From positions 1 through 43,756 of the forward strand of contig CAYLUD010000004.1 of assembly GCA_964386785.1 (NCBI GenBank): a DNA stretch of 43,756 nucleotides, read 5' to 3'. Of the stretch, positions 26,847-34,858 are shown one piece after another. The DNA is from SZAS-3 sp964386785 (GTDB lineage Bacteria; Chlamydiota; Chlamydiia; Chlamydiales; JAAKFR01). The position numbers and the translations under genes are program-made. A model generated the notes under the pieces. That model ran no database searches. It was not told the DNA's origin and was given only the letters and a program-made list of their open reading frames with translations. The first letter of the stretch is position 1; each line of letters begins with the position of its first letter.

Positions 26847-27124
26847 GGCAGAACCGAAATATCGTCTTGTTGCGGAAAAGTTAAATGAGCAAATCGAGGA
26901 TCTTTCGCCCACTCTAACAACTGTACCGGGGTTTCTGAACGAGCTACTTGAAACTGAAGTGAGAGATTTTCACTTTCTAAATCTCGAACCCTTTGCTTGA
27001 GCTGAGGAATATCTAATTGCAGTGCCGTGACCCGATTATGTTGATGAATCAAGGTCAAGAGCAGGGTGCCACAGCACACGATACAGATTACTATTCTCCA
27101 GAAGAGTCCCACTTCTCTATACAA
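26843..27124 (-). CDS. ftsL: FtsL-like division protein
   Basis: This 93-residue protein has one membrane helix (about 8-25, FWRIVICIVCCGTLLLTL) and a predicted coiled coil (about 34-65, heptad Leu/Val with Glu/Lys/Arg), the layout of FtsL. Sequence identity in this family is low, so the call depends strongly on position between rsmH and ftsI, which is the usual place, and on the matching chlamydial gene CT271. It overlaps rsmH by 34 nt and ftsI by 4 nt. The predicted role is to help recruit the septal peptidoglycan enzymes. Confidence 0.85.
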   Translation of the reverse strand: MYREVGLFWRIVICIVCCGTLLLTLIHQHNRVTALQLDIPQLKQRVRDLESENLSLQFQVARSETPVQLLEWAKDPRFAHLTFPQQDDISVLP

Positions 27125-27957
27125 CGCAATTTAGCACTTCGTGCACGGGGGTTTTCACGAATTTCTTCCCTTGAGGCTGTTATAGGCTTTTTTGTGATAA
27201 CCTGCATATCCTTTTTTGCTTTGAACCGATGTTTCACGATTCGATCCTCCAAACTATGAAAGGAAATGATCGCAAATCGTCCGCTGGGACACAAGTGATC
27301 CATACCCACAGCAATCCCCTGTTCTAGCTCTTCTAACTCCCGGTTTACCTCGATCCTCAAGGCTTGAAAAATACGAGTGCATGGGTGAACAGGACCTCGT
27401 GGTGATCCTAAGATCGGTCGCAGGGTCTCCACCAAATCCTGAGTGGTAACGAACGACCGTTGTTTCCTGCGGGCCACGATATCACGAGCACAAGCGCGCC
27501 AGTGTCTTTCTTCGCCAAACTCTCGAAATATGCGACCTAACTCTTCCTCAGAGTACCTCTGGAGTATGGTAGCAGCTCGTACAGTTTGATTCGGATCCAT
27601 CCTCATATCTAAAGGGCCATCTTTAGAAAAGCTAAACCCTCGTTCAGGCTGATCCAACTGCATGGAGGAGACCCCAAGATCTAGCAAAATGCCATCTGCC
27701 TTAGGTGCCCATTGTCTCATTTCGCTGTAGCATGCGTTTACATAGACCACTCGAGAGGATTCTGCTACAAGGCGTTCTCTTGCCAGGGCTAGTGCATTAG
27801 GATCTCGATCTAATGCATAGTACTTCTGGATTTCTGGATGGGCAGCTAACAATGCAGCTGCATGCCCCCCAAACCCCATGGTACCATCGATGAACGTATG
27901 TACACACTTGTTATGAAAACAGGATAAAATTTCTTCTAATAAAACAGGCTTGTGCAT
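27091..27957 (-). CDS. rsmH: 16S rRNA (cytosine(1402)-N4)-methyltransferase RsmH
   Basis: This 288-residue SAM-dependent methyltransferase (formerly MraW) methylates C1402 in the ribosomal decoding centre. It has the opening MHKPVLLEEIL, the SAM-binding glycine motif DGTMGFGGHA, ALDRDPNAL, DLGVSSMQLD, and the C-terminal SFHSLEDRIVKHRF. The length is normal. The start has aaggaagag about 5 nt upstream. It heads the minus-strand division and cell-wall cluster and is divergent from the CT273-like gene across an 80-nt promoter region. Confidence 0.97.
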   Translation of the reverse strand: MHKPVLLEEILSCFHNKCVHTFIDGTMGFGGHAAALLAAHPEIQKYYALDRDPNALALARERLVAESSRVVYVNACYSEMRQWAPKADGILLDLGVSSMQLDQPERGFSFSKDGPLDMRMDPNQTVRAATILQRYSEEELGRIFREFGEERHWRACARDIVARRKQRSFVTTQDLVETLRPILGSPRGPVHPCTRIFQALRIEVNRELEELEQGIAVGMDHLCPSGRFAIISFHSLEDRIVKHRFKAKKDMQVITKKPITASREEIRENPRARSAKLRCIEKWDSSGE

Positions 27958-28037
27958 TCTCTTCCTTAATTCCGTCCAGAATACTTGATAAGATTAATTT
28001 TTTGTGATAACAAATTGTCTATACAGGAGAAGATTCA

Positions 28038-28508
28038 ATGACCGGTGTGTATGGCAATGATAATACTATTTATCATAGCAGTACTGATTATATCAAATCA
28101 CGAGAAGAAGTCCAAGCCTACCAAAATCGTTTCCACATTCCTATTGGGGAAACGGGGTTGGCAAATGATTATGCTTCGATTCTCAGCAACAAGCCACGCC
28201 CTCCCGCCCTGGCTCTTCTCATGGGGACTGACTTACATGTCCTTTGGGCTCGTTGCGAGCCTCCTCCAAATTATTACAGTCAACCTATTTCTTCCCCCTA
28301 TATCCTAGCTAGGGATTTAGAGGAGGTAACGTCAAAATTGATTTCCGCTGTGCCTGAGCTACAAGCAACTACTCCCTCGCAACCGATCCATCCGGATCCT
28401 CAAATACAGGAAGGGGGCTACCTTCTGGCTTTATTGCAAACAGCCTCCTATCAAAATGAAATGATTGCTACCGTGCGAGCGGCAATGGAGAGTTTTCTCA
28501 AAGGATAG
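28038..28508 (+). CDS. conserved Chlamydiales protein (CT273-like)
   Basis: This 156-residue soluble protein has no recognised domain. Position, size and order, between rsmH and a TPR protein just before dnaA, match C. trachomatis CT273. The start has a strong ribosome binding site, acaggagaa. A Pro-rich middle (about 70-125) joins an N-terminal part with PIGETGLANDYASIL to a C-terminal helix ending MESFLKG. It ends 3 nt before the next gene, so the two are probably translated together. The function is unknown; a partnership with the TPR protein is plausible by context only. Confidence 0.85.
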   Translation: MTGVYGNDNTIYHSSTDYIKSREEVQAYQNRFHIPIGETGLANDYASILSNKPRPPALALLMGTDLHVLWARCEPPPNYYSQPISSPYILARDLEEVTSKLISAVPELQATTPSQPIHPDPQIQEGGYLLALLQTASYQNEMIATVRAAMESFLKG

Positions 28509-28511
28509 GGT

Positions 28512-28910
28512 ATGGAAGAGAATCGTTGGTTACACGTATTGGGATGGGGGGAAGACCAATTACATCATCTCAGAATGGTTGGCTTTTCCTTTCTAGAGCA
28601 AGGACATTACCATACTGCGCAAACCTACTTTGAGGCTCTGATCATACTAGACCCAACAACACCCTACCACCATCAAGTGCTGGCAGGCATTTATTTACAG
28701 ACGGACGACAATCAAAAAGCTTTACAAACTTGCGAAAAAGCTCTCCAACTAGACCCATTTCATGCTCCCACTCAACTGAATCGCGCGAAAGCTTTATTGA
28801 TGTTAGGAAAACGCAAGGAAGGTATCCAGGCAGCCAAACAATTGGAACGGTGTCAGAATGAATCCTTGGCAAATGATGCGACAGCACTGATCCTCTCTTA
28901 TGCTACCTAA
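28512..28910 (+). CDS. tetratricopeptide repeat protein (CT274-like)
   Basis: This 132-residue TPR protein has repeats visible at about 19-52 (GFSFLEQGHYHTAQTYFEAL) and 53-86 (HHQVLAGIYLQTDDNQKAL), plus a third at 87-120. The short all-TPR layout resembles class II type III secretion chaperones of the SycD/LcrH type, though those are usually longer; it may equally be a general scaffold. It matches C. trachomatis CT274 in position and follows the CT273-like gene by 3 nt. The protein it binds is unknown. Confidence 0.87.
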   Translation: MEENRWLHVLGWGEDQLHHLRMVGFSFLEQGHYHTAQTYFEALIILDPTTPYHHQVLAGIYLQTDDNQKALQTCEKALQLDPFHAPTQLNRAKALLMLGKRKEGIQAAKQLERCQNESLANDATALILSYAT

Positions 28911-28965
28911 CATCCTCTTCTGAAGCGCGACAGACAGAATCAATAAACGATTTATAATCAATGTT

Positions 28966-28974
28966 TTATCTACA
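28966..28974 (+). promoter_or_regulatory. near-consensus DnaA box upstream of dnaA
   Basis: TTATCTACA differs by one base from TTATCCACA and lies about 150 nt before dnaA. A single site may be chance; it could be an autoregulatory box. Confidence 0.2.
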
Positions 28975-29052
28975 CGCTCTCATGACGAGCACCGTAGGAT
29001 ACTGAACGGAAATTAGTTGCTTTTTCTTGAGTCAATTTTTAGGACAAAACCA

Positions 29053-29082
29053 TTGCAAGCTTAACTAATCCCGTGCTACATT
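29053..29082 (+). promoter_or_regulatory. candidate sigma-66-type promoter of dnaA
   Basis: TTGCAA (29053-29058) and TACATT (29077-29082) are separated by 18 nt, with an extended TGn just before the -10 box. Transcription would start about 30 nt upstream of dnaA. It is the best match in the 206-nt gap before dnaA. Confidence 0.4.
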
Positions 29083-29122
29083 CCGCTATCACATCAACCC
29101 TCGTTGCATAAAGCAGGTGACC

Positions 29123-30499
29123 ATGGAGAATGCCTCGTTGGATTCCCCCATGCTGTTGACTCTTCCTCCCGAGGAAAGTTGGTCGCAGTTTTTACAGTAC
29201 ATTAGAGGAAAATTATCTCAGACCGCCTTTGAGAATTGGTTTGCTCCGATTCGAGTAATCGAAGCATCTGATCGGGGTCTGACTCTTGCAGTACCCAACA
29301 TTTTTGTACAAGCTTACTTATTGGATAATTACAAGAAAGATTTGATCTCATTTGTTCCTTTGAATCAGGATGGGGAGCCAGCGATCTCGTTTGTGATAGG
29401 GAATACTGTGGCACAGAAAGAGTCTGTGCCACCTACGTCGCGTGTTCAAGAAAGCGAAAGTGAAGCAGAGGAAGCTCTCTATCAACCTCGGCTCAATCAA
29501 TTTTACCGTTTTGAAAATTTCATTGAAGGTCCATCGAACCAATTTGTGAAATCAGCAGCCTTAGGTATCGCAGCGAAGCCGAGTCGCTCCTATAATCCTC
29601 TATTTATTCATGGTGGAGTAGGATTAGGAAAAACGCACCTTCTTCATGCGATCGGCCATTATGTACGGCAGCATCATAAAAAAATGAGAGTGCAGTGTAT
29701 TACGACAGAAGGCTTTATCAACGACCTTGTTGACCACCTCCGCAATAAATCTGTGGATAAGATGAAGCGATTTTATCGTTCTCTTGATGTACTCCTAGTC
29801 GATGATATTCAATTCTTACAAAATCGACTCAACTTCGAAGAAGAGTTCTGCAACACATTTGAAAGTTTGATTAATCAAAACAAACAGATTGTGATTACCT
29901 CAGATAAACCGCCCTCTCAGTTAAAACTATCGGAACGAATTGTGGCACGTATGGAATGGGGTCTTGTTGCTCATGTGGGGGCTCCTGACTTAGAAACTCG
30001 AGTTGCTATTCTCCAACATAAAGCGGAACAACGCGGACTGGTCCTTCCTCAAGGGGTAGCGTTTTATATTGCTGAAAACATTTATGCTAATGTGCGTCAG
30101 TTAGAAGGAGCAATCAACCGTCTTACAGCCCAATGCCGGCTATTGGACAAGGAAATTACAGAGGAGATTGCTCAAATGACTCTCTCTGAATTATTTCAGT
30201 TGAATCCAAAACAAAAAGTATCTGTAGAGCAGATTATCAAAGGAGTGGCAGCTGTATTTCAAGTCCGTATTAGTGATTTACGAGGGACCTCGAGGACAAA
30301 GGAAGTGGCATTAGCTCGCCAAGTCGCGATGTATTTGTCTAAAGAATGCATTCAAGAATCGCTGATTATGATTGGAGCTGCTTTTGGTAAAACTCACTCT
30401 ACGATCTTGCATGCATGCAAGACCATCGAACACAAATTAGAAAATGATGAATTACTCAAACGCCAAGTGGCACTTTGCAGACGTCAAATTGGGAGATAG
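29123..30499 (+). CDS. dnaA: chromosomal replication initiator protein DnaA
   Basis: This 458-residue AAA+ initiator binds and opens the origin. It has an N-terminal interaction domain, a P-loop with HGGVGLGKTHLLHAIG (about 160-175), Walker B LLVDDIQFL, and a C-terminal helix-turn-helix with the DnaA signature AAFGKTHSTILHACK. I prefer ATG 29123 with gcaggtg just upstream; an in-frame GTG at 29117 would add two residues. Chlamydiae have two dnaA genes; the context next to CT273, CT274 and bactofilin equates this with C. trachomatis CT275 (dnaA2). No cluster of DnaA boxes that would mark oriC is seen nearby. Confidence 0.97.
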   Translation: MENASLDSPMLLTLPPEESWSQFLQYIRGKLSQTAFENWFAPIRVIEASDRGLTLAVPNIFVQAYLLDNYKKDLISFVPLNQDGEPAISFVIGNTVAQKESVPPTSRVQESESEAEEALYQPRLNQFYRFENFIEGPSNQFVKSAALGIAAKPSRSYNPLFIHGGVGLGKTHLLHAIGHYVRQHHKKMRVQCITTEGFINDLVDHLRNKSVDKMKRFYRSLDVLLVDDIQFLQNRLNFEEEFCNTFESLINQNKQIVITSDKPPSQLKLSERIVARMEWGLVAHVGAPDLETRVAILQHKAEQRGLVLPQGVAFYIAENIYANVRQLEGAINRLTAQCRLLDKEITEEIAQMTLSELFQLNPKQKVSVEQIIKGVAAVFQVRISDLRGTSRTKEVALARQVAMYLSKECIQESLIMIGAAFGKTHSTILHACKTIEHKLENDELLKRQVALCRRQIGR

Positions 30500-30502
30500 G
30501 TC

Positions 30503-31039
30503 ATGTTTCGTAAATCAGGAAAATATCCTTTAGAGGAGAACAAAGAAGAGATGAGTGGGTATAGTTACAGTAAAGAATCTGATCCTCGTATCTTTGGAGA
30601 TGCATCGCGAGCACAGCCATTGGCGACACCAATGAATCGTGATCTCAGTCGCGAGGAAGCCTGGCATAAAGAATCACTACCTCACCCCCTTCATGCTATT
30701 GTACATGAAGAAGTCCCTGAAACAACATTAGGCGAAGGCGTTTCTTTTCGCGGCGAGCTTGCGTTTGAACGTCTGCTGCGTATTGACGGGTCCTTCGAGG
30801 GTTCTTTACGTTCTCAAGGCAAAATCATCATTGGGAAACAAGGCAAAGTAAAAGCTCATCTGAATCTCCGTGAGGCGATTATTGAAGGTGTATTAGAGGG
30901 TAATATCACCGTACAAGAGCGGCTGGAGTTACGAGGGGCAGCTTCCATTCGAGGAGATATTAAAGCCCAAAGTCTCGTTGTTGATGATGGGGTATCGATC
31001 ATGGGAGTCGTGCAAGTGGGAACGCAGCAGGAGTCATAA
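30503..31039 (+). CDS. bacA: bactofilin (BacA)
   Basis: This 178-residue protein has a disordered, charged N-terminus (1-70) and a bactofilin core (about 75-172) of short beta strands with regular Gly spacing: GEGVSFRGEL, IDGSFEGSL, GKIIIGKQGKV and LEGNITVQERLELRG. Bactofilins polymerise into cytoskeletal filaments without nucleotide. The chlamydial homologue (CT276, BacA) is reported to affect cell size and shape. It begins 3 nt after dnaA, so it is likely cotranscribed. The N-terminal extension is not conserved in the general family. Confidence 0.93.
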   Translation: MFRKSGKYPLEENKEEMSGYSYSKESDPRIFGDASRAQPLATPMNRDLSREEAWHKESLPHPLHAIVHEEVPETTLGEGVSFRGELAFERLLRIDGSFEGSLRSQGKIIIGKQGKVKAHLNLREAIIEGVLEGNITVQERLELRGAASIRGDIKAQSLVVDDGVSIMGVVQVGTQQES

Positions 31040-31041
31040 CC

Positions 31042-31377
31042 CTGCGTGCTCTTCTATTCTGCGCTTTGCTTTATGGGGAATCTATTGATGGTTCTTTTCC
31101 ATTAGAAACGGATTGCATCCTACCTCGAATCGATCCAGAGGTTTCGACATCGTTGTATCGGATATTACGCGATGTAGATGTCGTATTCTCCCGCCACACC
31201 ATTTCGTATTAGTTGCTTGCGGGTACTTTGTTAGGTGCTGTACGCCACCAGGGAATCCTTTCCTGGGATGATGATGTTGACCTAGGATTATTTGAAAAAG
31301 ATGTCGGTAGCCTAATCGCCCTGCTCCCCTTTTGGAAGAGAAAGGTTACACGCTATTTGTGATGGAAGATTAACGCC
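31042..31377 (+). pseudogene. broken LicD-family gene (fragment)
   Basis: Conceptual translation gives STLYRILRDVD, then ISY-stop-LLAGTLLGAVRHQG, then ILSWDDDVDLGLFE. This is the core of LicD/fukutin-type phosphotransferases, normally reading YWLxGGTLLGAVRHxGxIPWDDDxD. The in-frame TAG at 31210-31212 stands where these proteins have Trp, so a single TGG to TAG change is likely. At about 31326-31330 the frame shifts by one base: continuation LLEEKGYTLFVMED is in another frame. Only the N-terminal third of a LicD protein is left. The frame before the stop begins near 31042, with no confident start. The gene lies directly after bacA and is followed by transposase remnant sequence. Confidence 0.75.
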
Positions 31378-31378
31378 A

Positions 31379-31478
31379 GTTTGACATAAGAAATGAGGCG
31401 CGACTGCATCACAGGCCCAGAAAAATCCTGAATTTTGCAACTCCCATAGAGGTCTTTAATAAATTGAAGTCCTATTGA
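31379..31478 (+). mobile_element. IS30-type transposase C-terminal remnant
   Basis: In the frame that ends at TGA 31476-31478, translation gives HHRPRKILNFATPIEVFNK, matching the IS30-family C-terminal signature (NxRPRKxLxFxTPxEVF). No upstream catalytic DDE region remains. It follows directly on the LicD fragment and probably records the insertion or recombination that truncated that gene. The gap from 31479 to 31604 holds no gene. The sequence tgttgcacttctaacttg (from 31595) resembles an IS30-like end, but this is uncertain. Confidence 0.5.
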
Positions 31479-31604
31479 GCTCGTAAGGGCCTTCTGTCAA
31501 AAAACCATCACCCTTAGTTTAACAAAAAGCCCAACAACCCCTATCTATAATGAGCAACTTTAGACCTCTTGCACGTGCATCAGCTCTTTTCGATTGTTGC
31601 ACTT

Positions 31605-32975
31605 CTAACTTGAATTGGCTGAGCTAAAAAGCTCGACGAATAGAGTATTAAGATCGATCTCCTTGTCTTTGGAAAGGATCTGTCTCAGATTTGATGAAAA
31701 TAATTCTGTATTTTGGGCATCCTCATCGAAGTACCGATCTACTTCTTGGTCAATTTCGCGTTCTATCTCACTCTTATCCTCACCCTCACCCTTAACGGAA
31801 TAAAAATACAACTTTTTTGATGTCGAATCCAGACGGAGAGGAAATTTTTGTTCGGCTTCCTTATATGAGATACCCCACAATTTTGCTAGTGATTTAATCA
31901 GCGCTTCTTTCTCTTCCTTGTTGATACCATCGCATGCGTAGAACACTTTGCAATCCTTCAAAGTATCAACTAATATTTTTTTGGCGAGCTCTTTTGTTAA
32001 GGGCAATGGCTCCAATGCGATAGTTATGATTTCTTGAGACATGGAAGATAATGACGGAGCATTGCATGCGTTAATTAAAATGCAATTAATTTTTCTAAAT
32101 TTTATCTTATCATTTATGGAATCAATAATTTTACGCGCATTTTTGAGGGAAAAATCTGCTTTTAATGTTATTACCAAATTCTTTACTAGACTCTCTTCTA
32201 GTTTTTTTAGTATTGCAGCCCCCGTCGCATCTTGTAGATCCTGCTGTATACAAGTGTCGAGATCTAATAGCCCCCCACCAAGAAATGTACATATAGCCTG
32301 CGGCACATTCTGCATCGCAAGTGGGCTATTTTCCCATAACTTGATTTCCACTATCTTTGATTCTGAAGATTTCTTTAATTTATCTAATTCGTGACAGAAA
32401 TTTTTATCTTGAGACACCCAAAATAGATCTTGACCATTGAAAAACTCAGCAGCTGATTGCGCATGATCTGGCTCAAAGATAGGTAGGTTGAGAACAGGAC
32501 TAGATTCTGATGAGAGGGTTGGGGAATGAAGCTCAGAGCTGGAGGGGGGTTGATGATTAGGAGTGGATACTGTATGTAAAGAGGAATCGAGGCTTGCAGG
32601 AGTGCTTGAATCCTGCAGCTCTTGAACCTGTTGTACGTGCTCTCTTGAGCACTTCTCTGCTATATTGGGGGCGGGGTCTCTAGATTGAGAAGAGCCTGAG
32701 TTTGGGTTCTCTGCATTTTTTTCTTTTATTATTTTCTCCAACCGATCGCAACAACTCATACATGTATAAAATAAAAAACTAATAGCGACCAGACTAGTTC
32801 CAACGCCTGTTAATGCCTTGGCCGCTGGAAGGAGAGAGGTGGATTTCGGTACAACATGAATCCCTTGAATGATAAACAAGGCGATGCCCGTGATGAGGAC
32901 AATGAGTCCCAGGCCTGCGACCATTCGTTCATTTGTGCACCATTTGTGATTAGCACAGACAGAAGAAATACCCAT
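31605..32975 (-). CDS. candidate inclusion membrane protein (Inc-like)
   Basis: This 456-residue protein has a bilobed hydrophobic domain near the N-terminus: helix 1 at about 18-38 (MVAGLGLIVLITGIALFII), a short loop with HVVPKSTS, and helix 2 at about 50-73, followed by cysteines and a long cytosol-like region. This two-helix hairpin is the defining feature of chlamydial Inc proteins, which are type III secreted and inserted in the inclusion membrane. The segment 85-170 is Ser/Pro/Gln-rich and disordered. The rest is helical, with charged stretches and an acidic C-terminus. No enzyme motif was recognised. The start MGISSVC is an ATG after an AT-rich 287-nt divergent region. The frame is certain; the Inc assignment is inferred from topology. 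Confidence 0.8.
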   Translation of the reverse strand: MGISSVCANHKWCTNERMVAGLGLIVLITGIALFIIQGIHVVPKSTSLLPAAKALTGVGTSLVAISFLFYTCMSCCDRLEKIIKEKNAENPNSGSSQSRDPAPNIAEKCSREHVQQVQELQDSSTPASLDSSLHTVSTPNHQPPSSSELHSPTLSSESSPVLNLPIFEPDHAQSAAEFFNGQDLFWVSQDKNFCHELDKLKKSSESKIVEIKLWENSPLAMQNVPQAICTFLGGGLLDLDTCIQQDLQDATGAAILKKLEESLVKNLVITLKADFSLKNARKIIDSINDKIKFRKINCILINACNAPSLSSMSQEIITIALEPLPLTKELAKKILVDTLKDCKVFYACDGINKEEKEALIKSLAKLWGISYKEAEQKFPLRLDSTSKKLYFYSVKGEGEDKSEIEREIDQEVDRYFDEDAQNTELFSSNLRQILSKDKEIDLNTLFVELFSSANSS

Positions 32976-33069
32976 AAATATTACATGAAAGTTGTGTTAT
33001 AAATTCATACTACATGAGTGAATAGAAATATTTCATCAAAAAAAATCGGTAAATTTTTCATTATTTTTA

Positions 33070-33095
33070 TTTGCTAAATATTCAATTTTAGCAAA
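33070..33095. promoter_or_regulatory. 9-bp inverted repeat in the Inc-like/mscS divergent region
   Basis: TTTGCTAAA (33070-33078) and TTTAGCAAA (33087-33095) are perfect complements with an 8-nt spacer, in the AT-rich gap between the divergent Inc-like gene and mscS. This is a possible operator for either gene. The gap otherwise shows no gene. Confidence 0.35.
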
Positions 33096-33262
33096 GGCAA
33101 ACAAAAAACATTAAATTCTAATCTAGCATTTAATTTGATTGTTTTTATTTCCATTGCAATTACAGCTCGTCATACTAAGAAAGCTCTATATTGCGTTGCT
33201 CTTGTGAGCTAGAGATCCTATTTCATGTTCAAAAAAATGAGAACTCTACACAATATGGTGGG

Positions 33263-34072
33263 ATGTGGCAGACAATACAAACCAATCTACTTCCCTACAC
33301 ATTTAAATTCATTATCGCTCTATTTGTTTTTGGTATAGGACTATGGATTGGAAGGTTTGTTACCACCTGTGCCAGTCGAGCCCTACAGGCGCGTCGAGTG
33401 GATCTAACCATTCAGCGTTTCATGAAACATCTCGTCTATGCGCTCATGATGATTCTGTTGGCTATCTTAATCTTAGCCATCCTGGGCGTAGAATCGAACG
33501 CTCTGTTTGCCGTTCTTGGTGCTTCATTTTTTGCTATTGCCTTTGCTTTGAAGAATTCTCTTTCCAGCCTGGCATCTGGAATCTTACTCATTTTATTTCG
33601 TCCGTTTAAGATAGGAGATTACGTCTCTATTCACGGATTTGAGGGAACGGTGGATGAGATACAACTGATGTATACTAAAATGAAAGCCAATGACCACCAA
33701 ACTATTGTGGTTCCCAACGATCAATTTACCAGAGATGCATTTGTAAATGTATGGGAGTCCCCGATGCGCAGGTATGATTTGGTGATTGGTGTGGATTATC
33801 AATCCGACCCAAATCAAGTGAGGCAAATCCTCATGGATATCTTGGATCAAGAATCAAGAATCATAAAAATGCCCCACCCCCCCTATGTCGGGGTACAAGC
33901 GCTTGCACATGGGGCTATTCATTTTATCATACAATACTGGTCGCTGCGACAGGATTTTGTATCCTTGCAATCTGATCTATTGGTGCGAGCCAAAATGCGT
34001 TTTGATCAAGAAGGCATTCATCCTCCTTCTCTATACTATGGTGGGCCACTCTTTGATAGAAAATTGAGTTAG
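33263..34072 (+). CDS. mscS: small-conductance mechanosensitive channel (MscS family)
   Basis: This 269-residue MscS-type channel should open under membrane tension to release solutes on osmotic downshock. There are three membrane helices. The pore-lining TM3 is GASFFAIAFALKNSLSSLASGILLI (about 93-117), with the usual Ala/Gly/Ser packing, followed by FRPFKIGDYV and a beta domain with EGTVDEIQ and IVVPNDQF. The length fits E. coli MscS. I chose ATG 33263 since the protein then begins close to TM1; a TTG at 33191 adds 24 unlikely residues. The ribosome binding site is poor. Confidence 0.92.
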   Translation: MWQTIQTNLLPYTFKFIIALFVFGIGLWIGRFVTTCASRALQARRVDLTIQRFMKHLVYALMMILLAILILAILGVESNALFAVLGASFFAIAFALKNSLSSLASGILLILFRPFKIGDYVSIHGFEGTVDEIQLMYTKMKANDHQTIVVPNDQFTRDAFVNVWESPMRRYDLVIGVDYQSDPNQVRQILMDILDQESRIIKMPHPPYVGVQALAHGAIHFIIQYWSLRQDFVSLQSDLLVRAKMRFDQEGIHPPSLYYGGPLFDRKLS

Positions 34073-34337
34073 ATATCTAATACAAATACAACTATGCGGC
34101 ACAAACCAAGAACAAGACTCCATCAAGGCTTAGGTTTCAACTGGTAACAACTTGGGATGCGTCACCAAGAATGTGCTGTATCTTCAGAGTGTGATCTCTG
34201 TCTTCTTTCCGAAAACGCCCAGTGAGATTAGCCTCTTTCTTTTATATTAATGAAAATTATTTTTATTACACGAATTGAAATTATTTTTAGATAATTAGAT
34301 AATTAAGTTTACACACCATTACCTATAAGGAGATGCT

Positions 34338-34835
34338 ATGGGAACTATTGGTCCTAACTCATTTATTCATGGCGTACCCTCGCCGGAAGGTCCTCTTGGC
34401 CCAGGGGGAGAACAAAAACCTTATCTTGGCCCAGGAGGAGAACAAAAGCCTTACGTGGGACCTGGCGGGGAGCAGCAACCATTTGTGGGTCCCGGGGGAG
34501 TGCAACAGCAGCATATGCATATAGACCCCTCTTCTGAAGGACTTATGCCCATACTCCCTCCTAGCTTGAGTTCTATGCAGTCTACGATTGCACAGCTGCA
34601 GGAAGAAATATCGCAAGCAGGCACCACGCCTGTACCTCAAGATATGCAAAACAAATTAAATGCCTTAGCTAAGCAGCTAGAAAATACAAACACAACCTTA
34701 CAAGTAGCTCTTCCTCAATACCAACAGATTCATAATATGGTGGTTGCATGGGTAAAAGAAAACCCAGAAATGCAAACTCGGATTGCGAATATCATACCCT
34801 TAGAACCTGGACCTGAGATTGGAGGAGGCTCATAG
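34338..34835 (+). CDS. small protein with Gly/Pro-rich decapeptide repeats and a coiled coil
   Basis: I do not recognise this 165-residue protein. Residues 20-57 are three and a half tandem decapeptides of type LGPGGEQKPY, then VGPGGEQQPF and VGPGGVQQ. The C-terminal part (about 70-140) is a predicted coiled coil (LSSMQSTIAQLQEEIS, LNALAKQLENTN), followed by a Gly-rich end. There is no signal peptide or membrane segment. The start has a clear ribosome binding site, aaggag, 5 nt upstream. The AT-rich region before it contains a doubled tagataat that could be promoter sequence. The flexible repeat plus coiled-coil layout suits a secreted or structural protein; this is a guess. Confidence 0.8.
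   Translation: MGTIGPNSFIHGVPSPEGPLGPGGEQKPYLGPGGEQKPYVGPGGEQQPFVGPGGVQQQHMHIDPSSEGLMPILPPSLSSMQSTIAQLQEEISQAGTTPVPQDMQNKLNALAKQLENTNTTLQVALPQYQQIHNMVVAWVKENPEMQTRIANIIPLEPGPEIGGGS
34395..34508 (+). repeat. 30-bp tandem repeat, about 3.8 copies, coding
   Basis: Units of 30 bp encode the decapeptides xGPGGEQxPx. The first two copies are nearly identical (cttggcccagg start), and the third and fourth have diverged at synonymous and a few coding positions. The unit length keeps the frame on copy-number change. Confidence 0.9.
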
Positions 34836-34858
34836 TTGTGATGTGGAACGGATCCGAC

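Noticed and set aside
28911..29116. A replication origin in the gap before dnaA
   Set aside because: Only one near-consensus DnaA box (TTATCTACA) is present and there is no box cluster or AT-rich unwinding repeat array.
31570..31579. A 10-bp palindrome TGCACGTGCA
   Set aside because: It lies alone after decayed sequence, with no stem extension or T tract, and could be chance or an old insertion-sequence end.
34142..34246. A minus-strand frame of about 30 codons, and a plus-strand fragment reading RLHQGLGFNW that faintly resembles transposase C-termini
   Set aside because: Both are too short and lack supporting motifs. The 265-nt gap between mscS and the decapeptide-repeat gene is better described as holding no identified gene.
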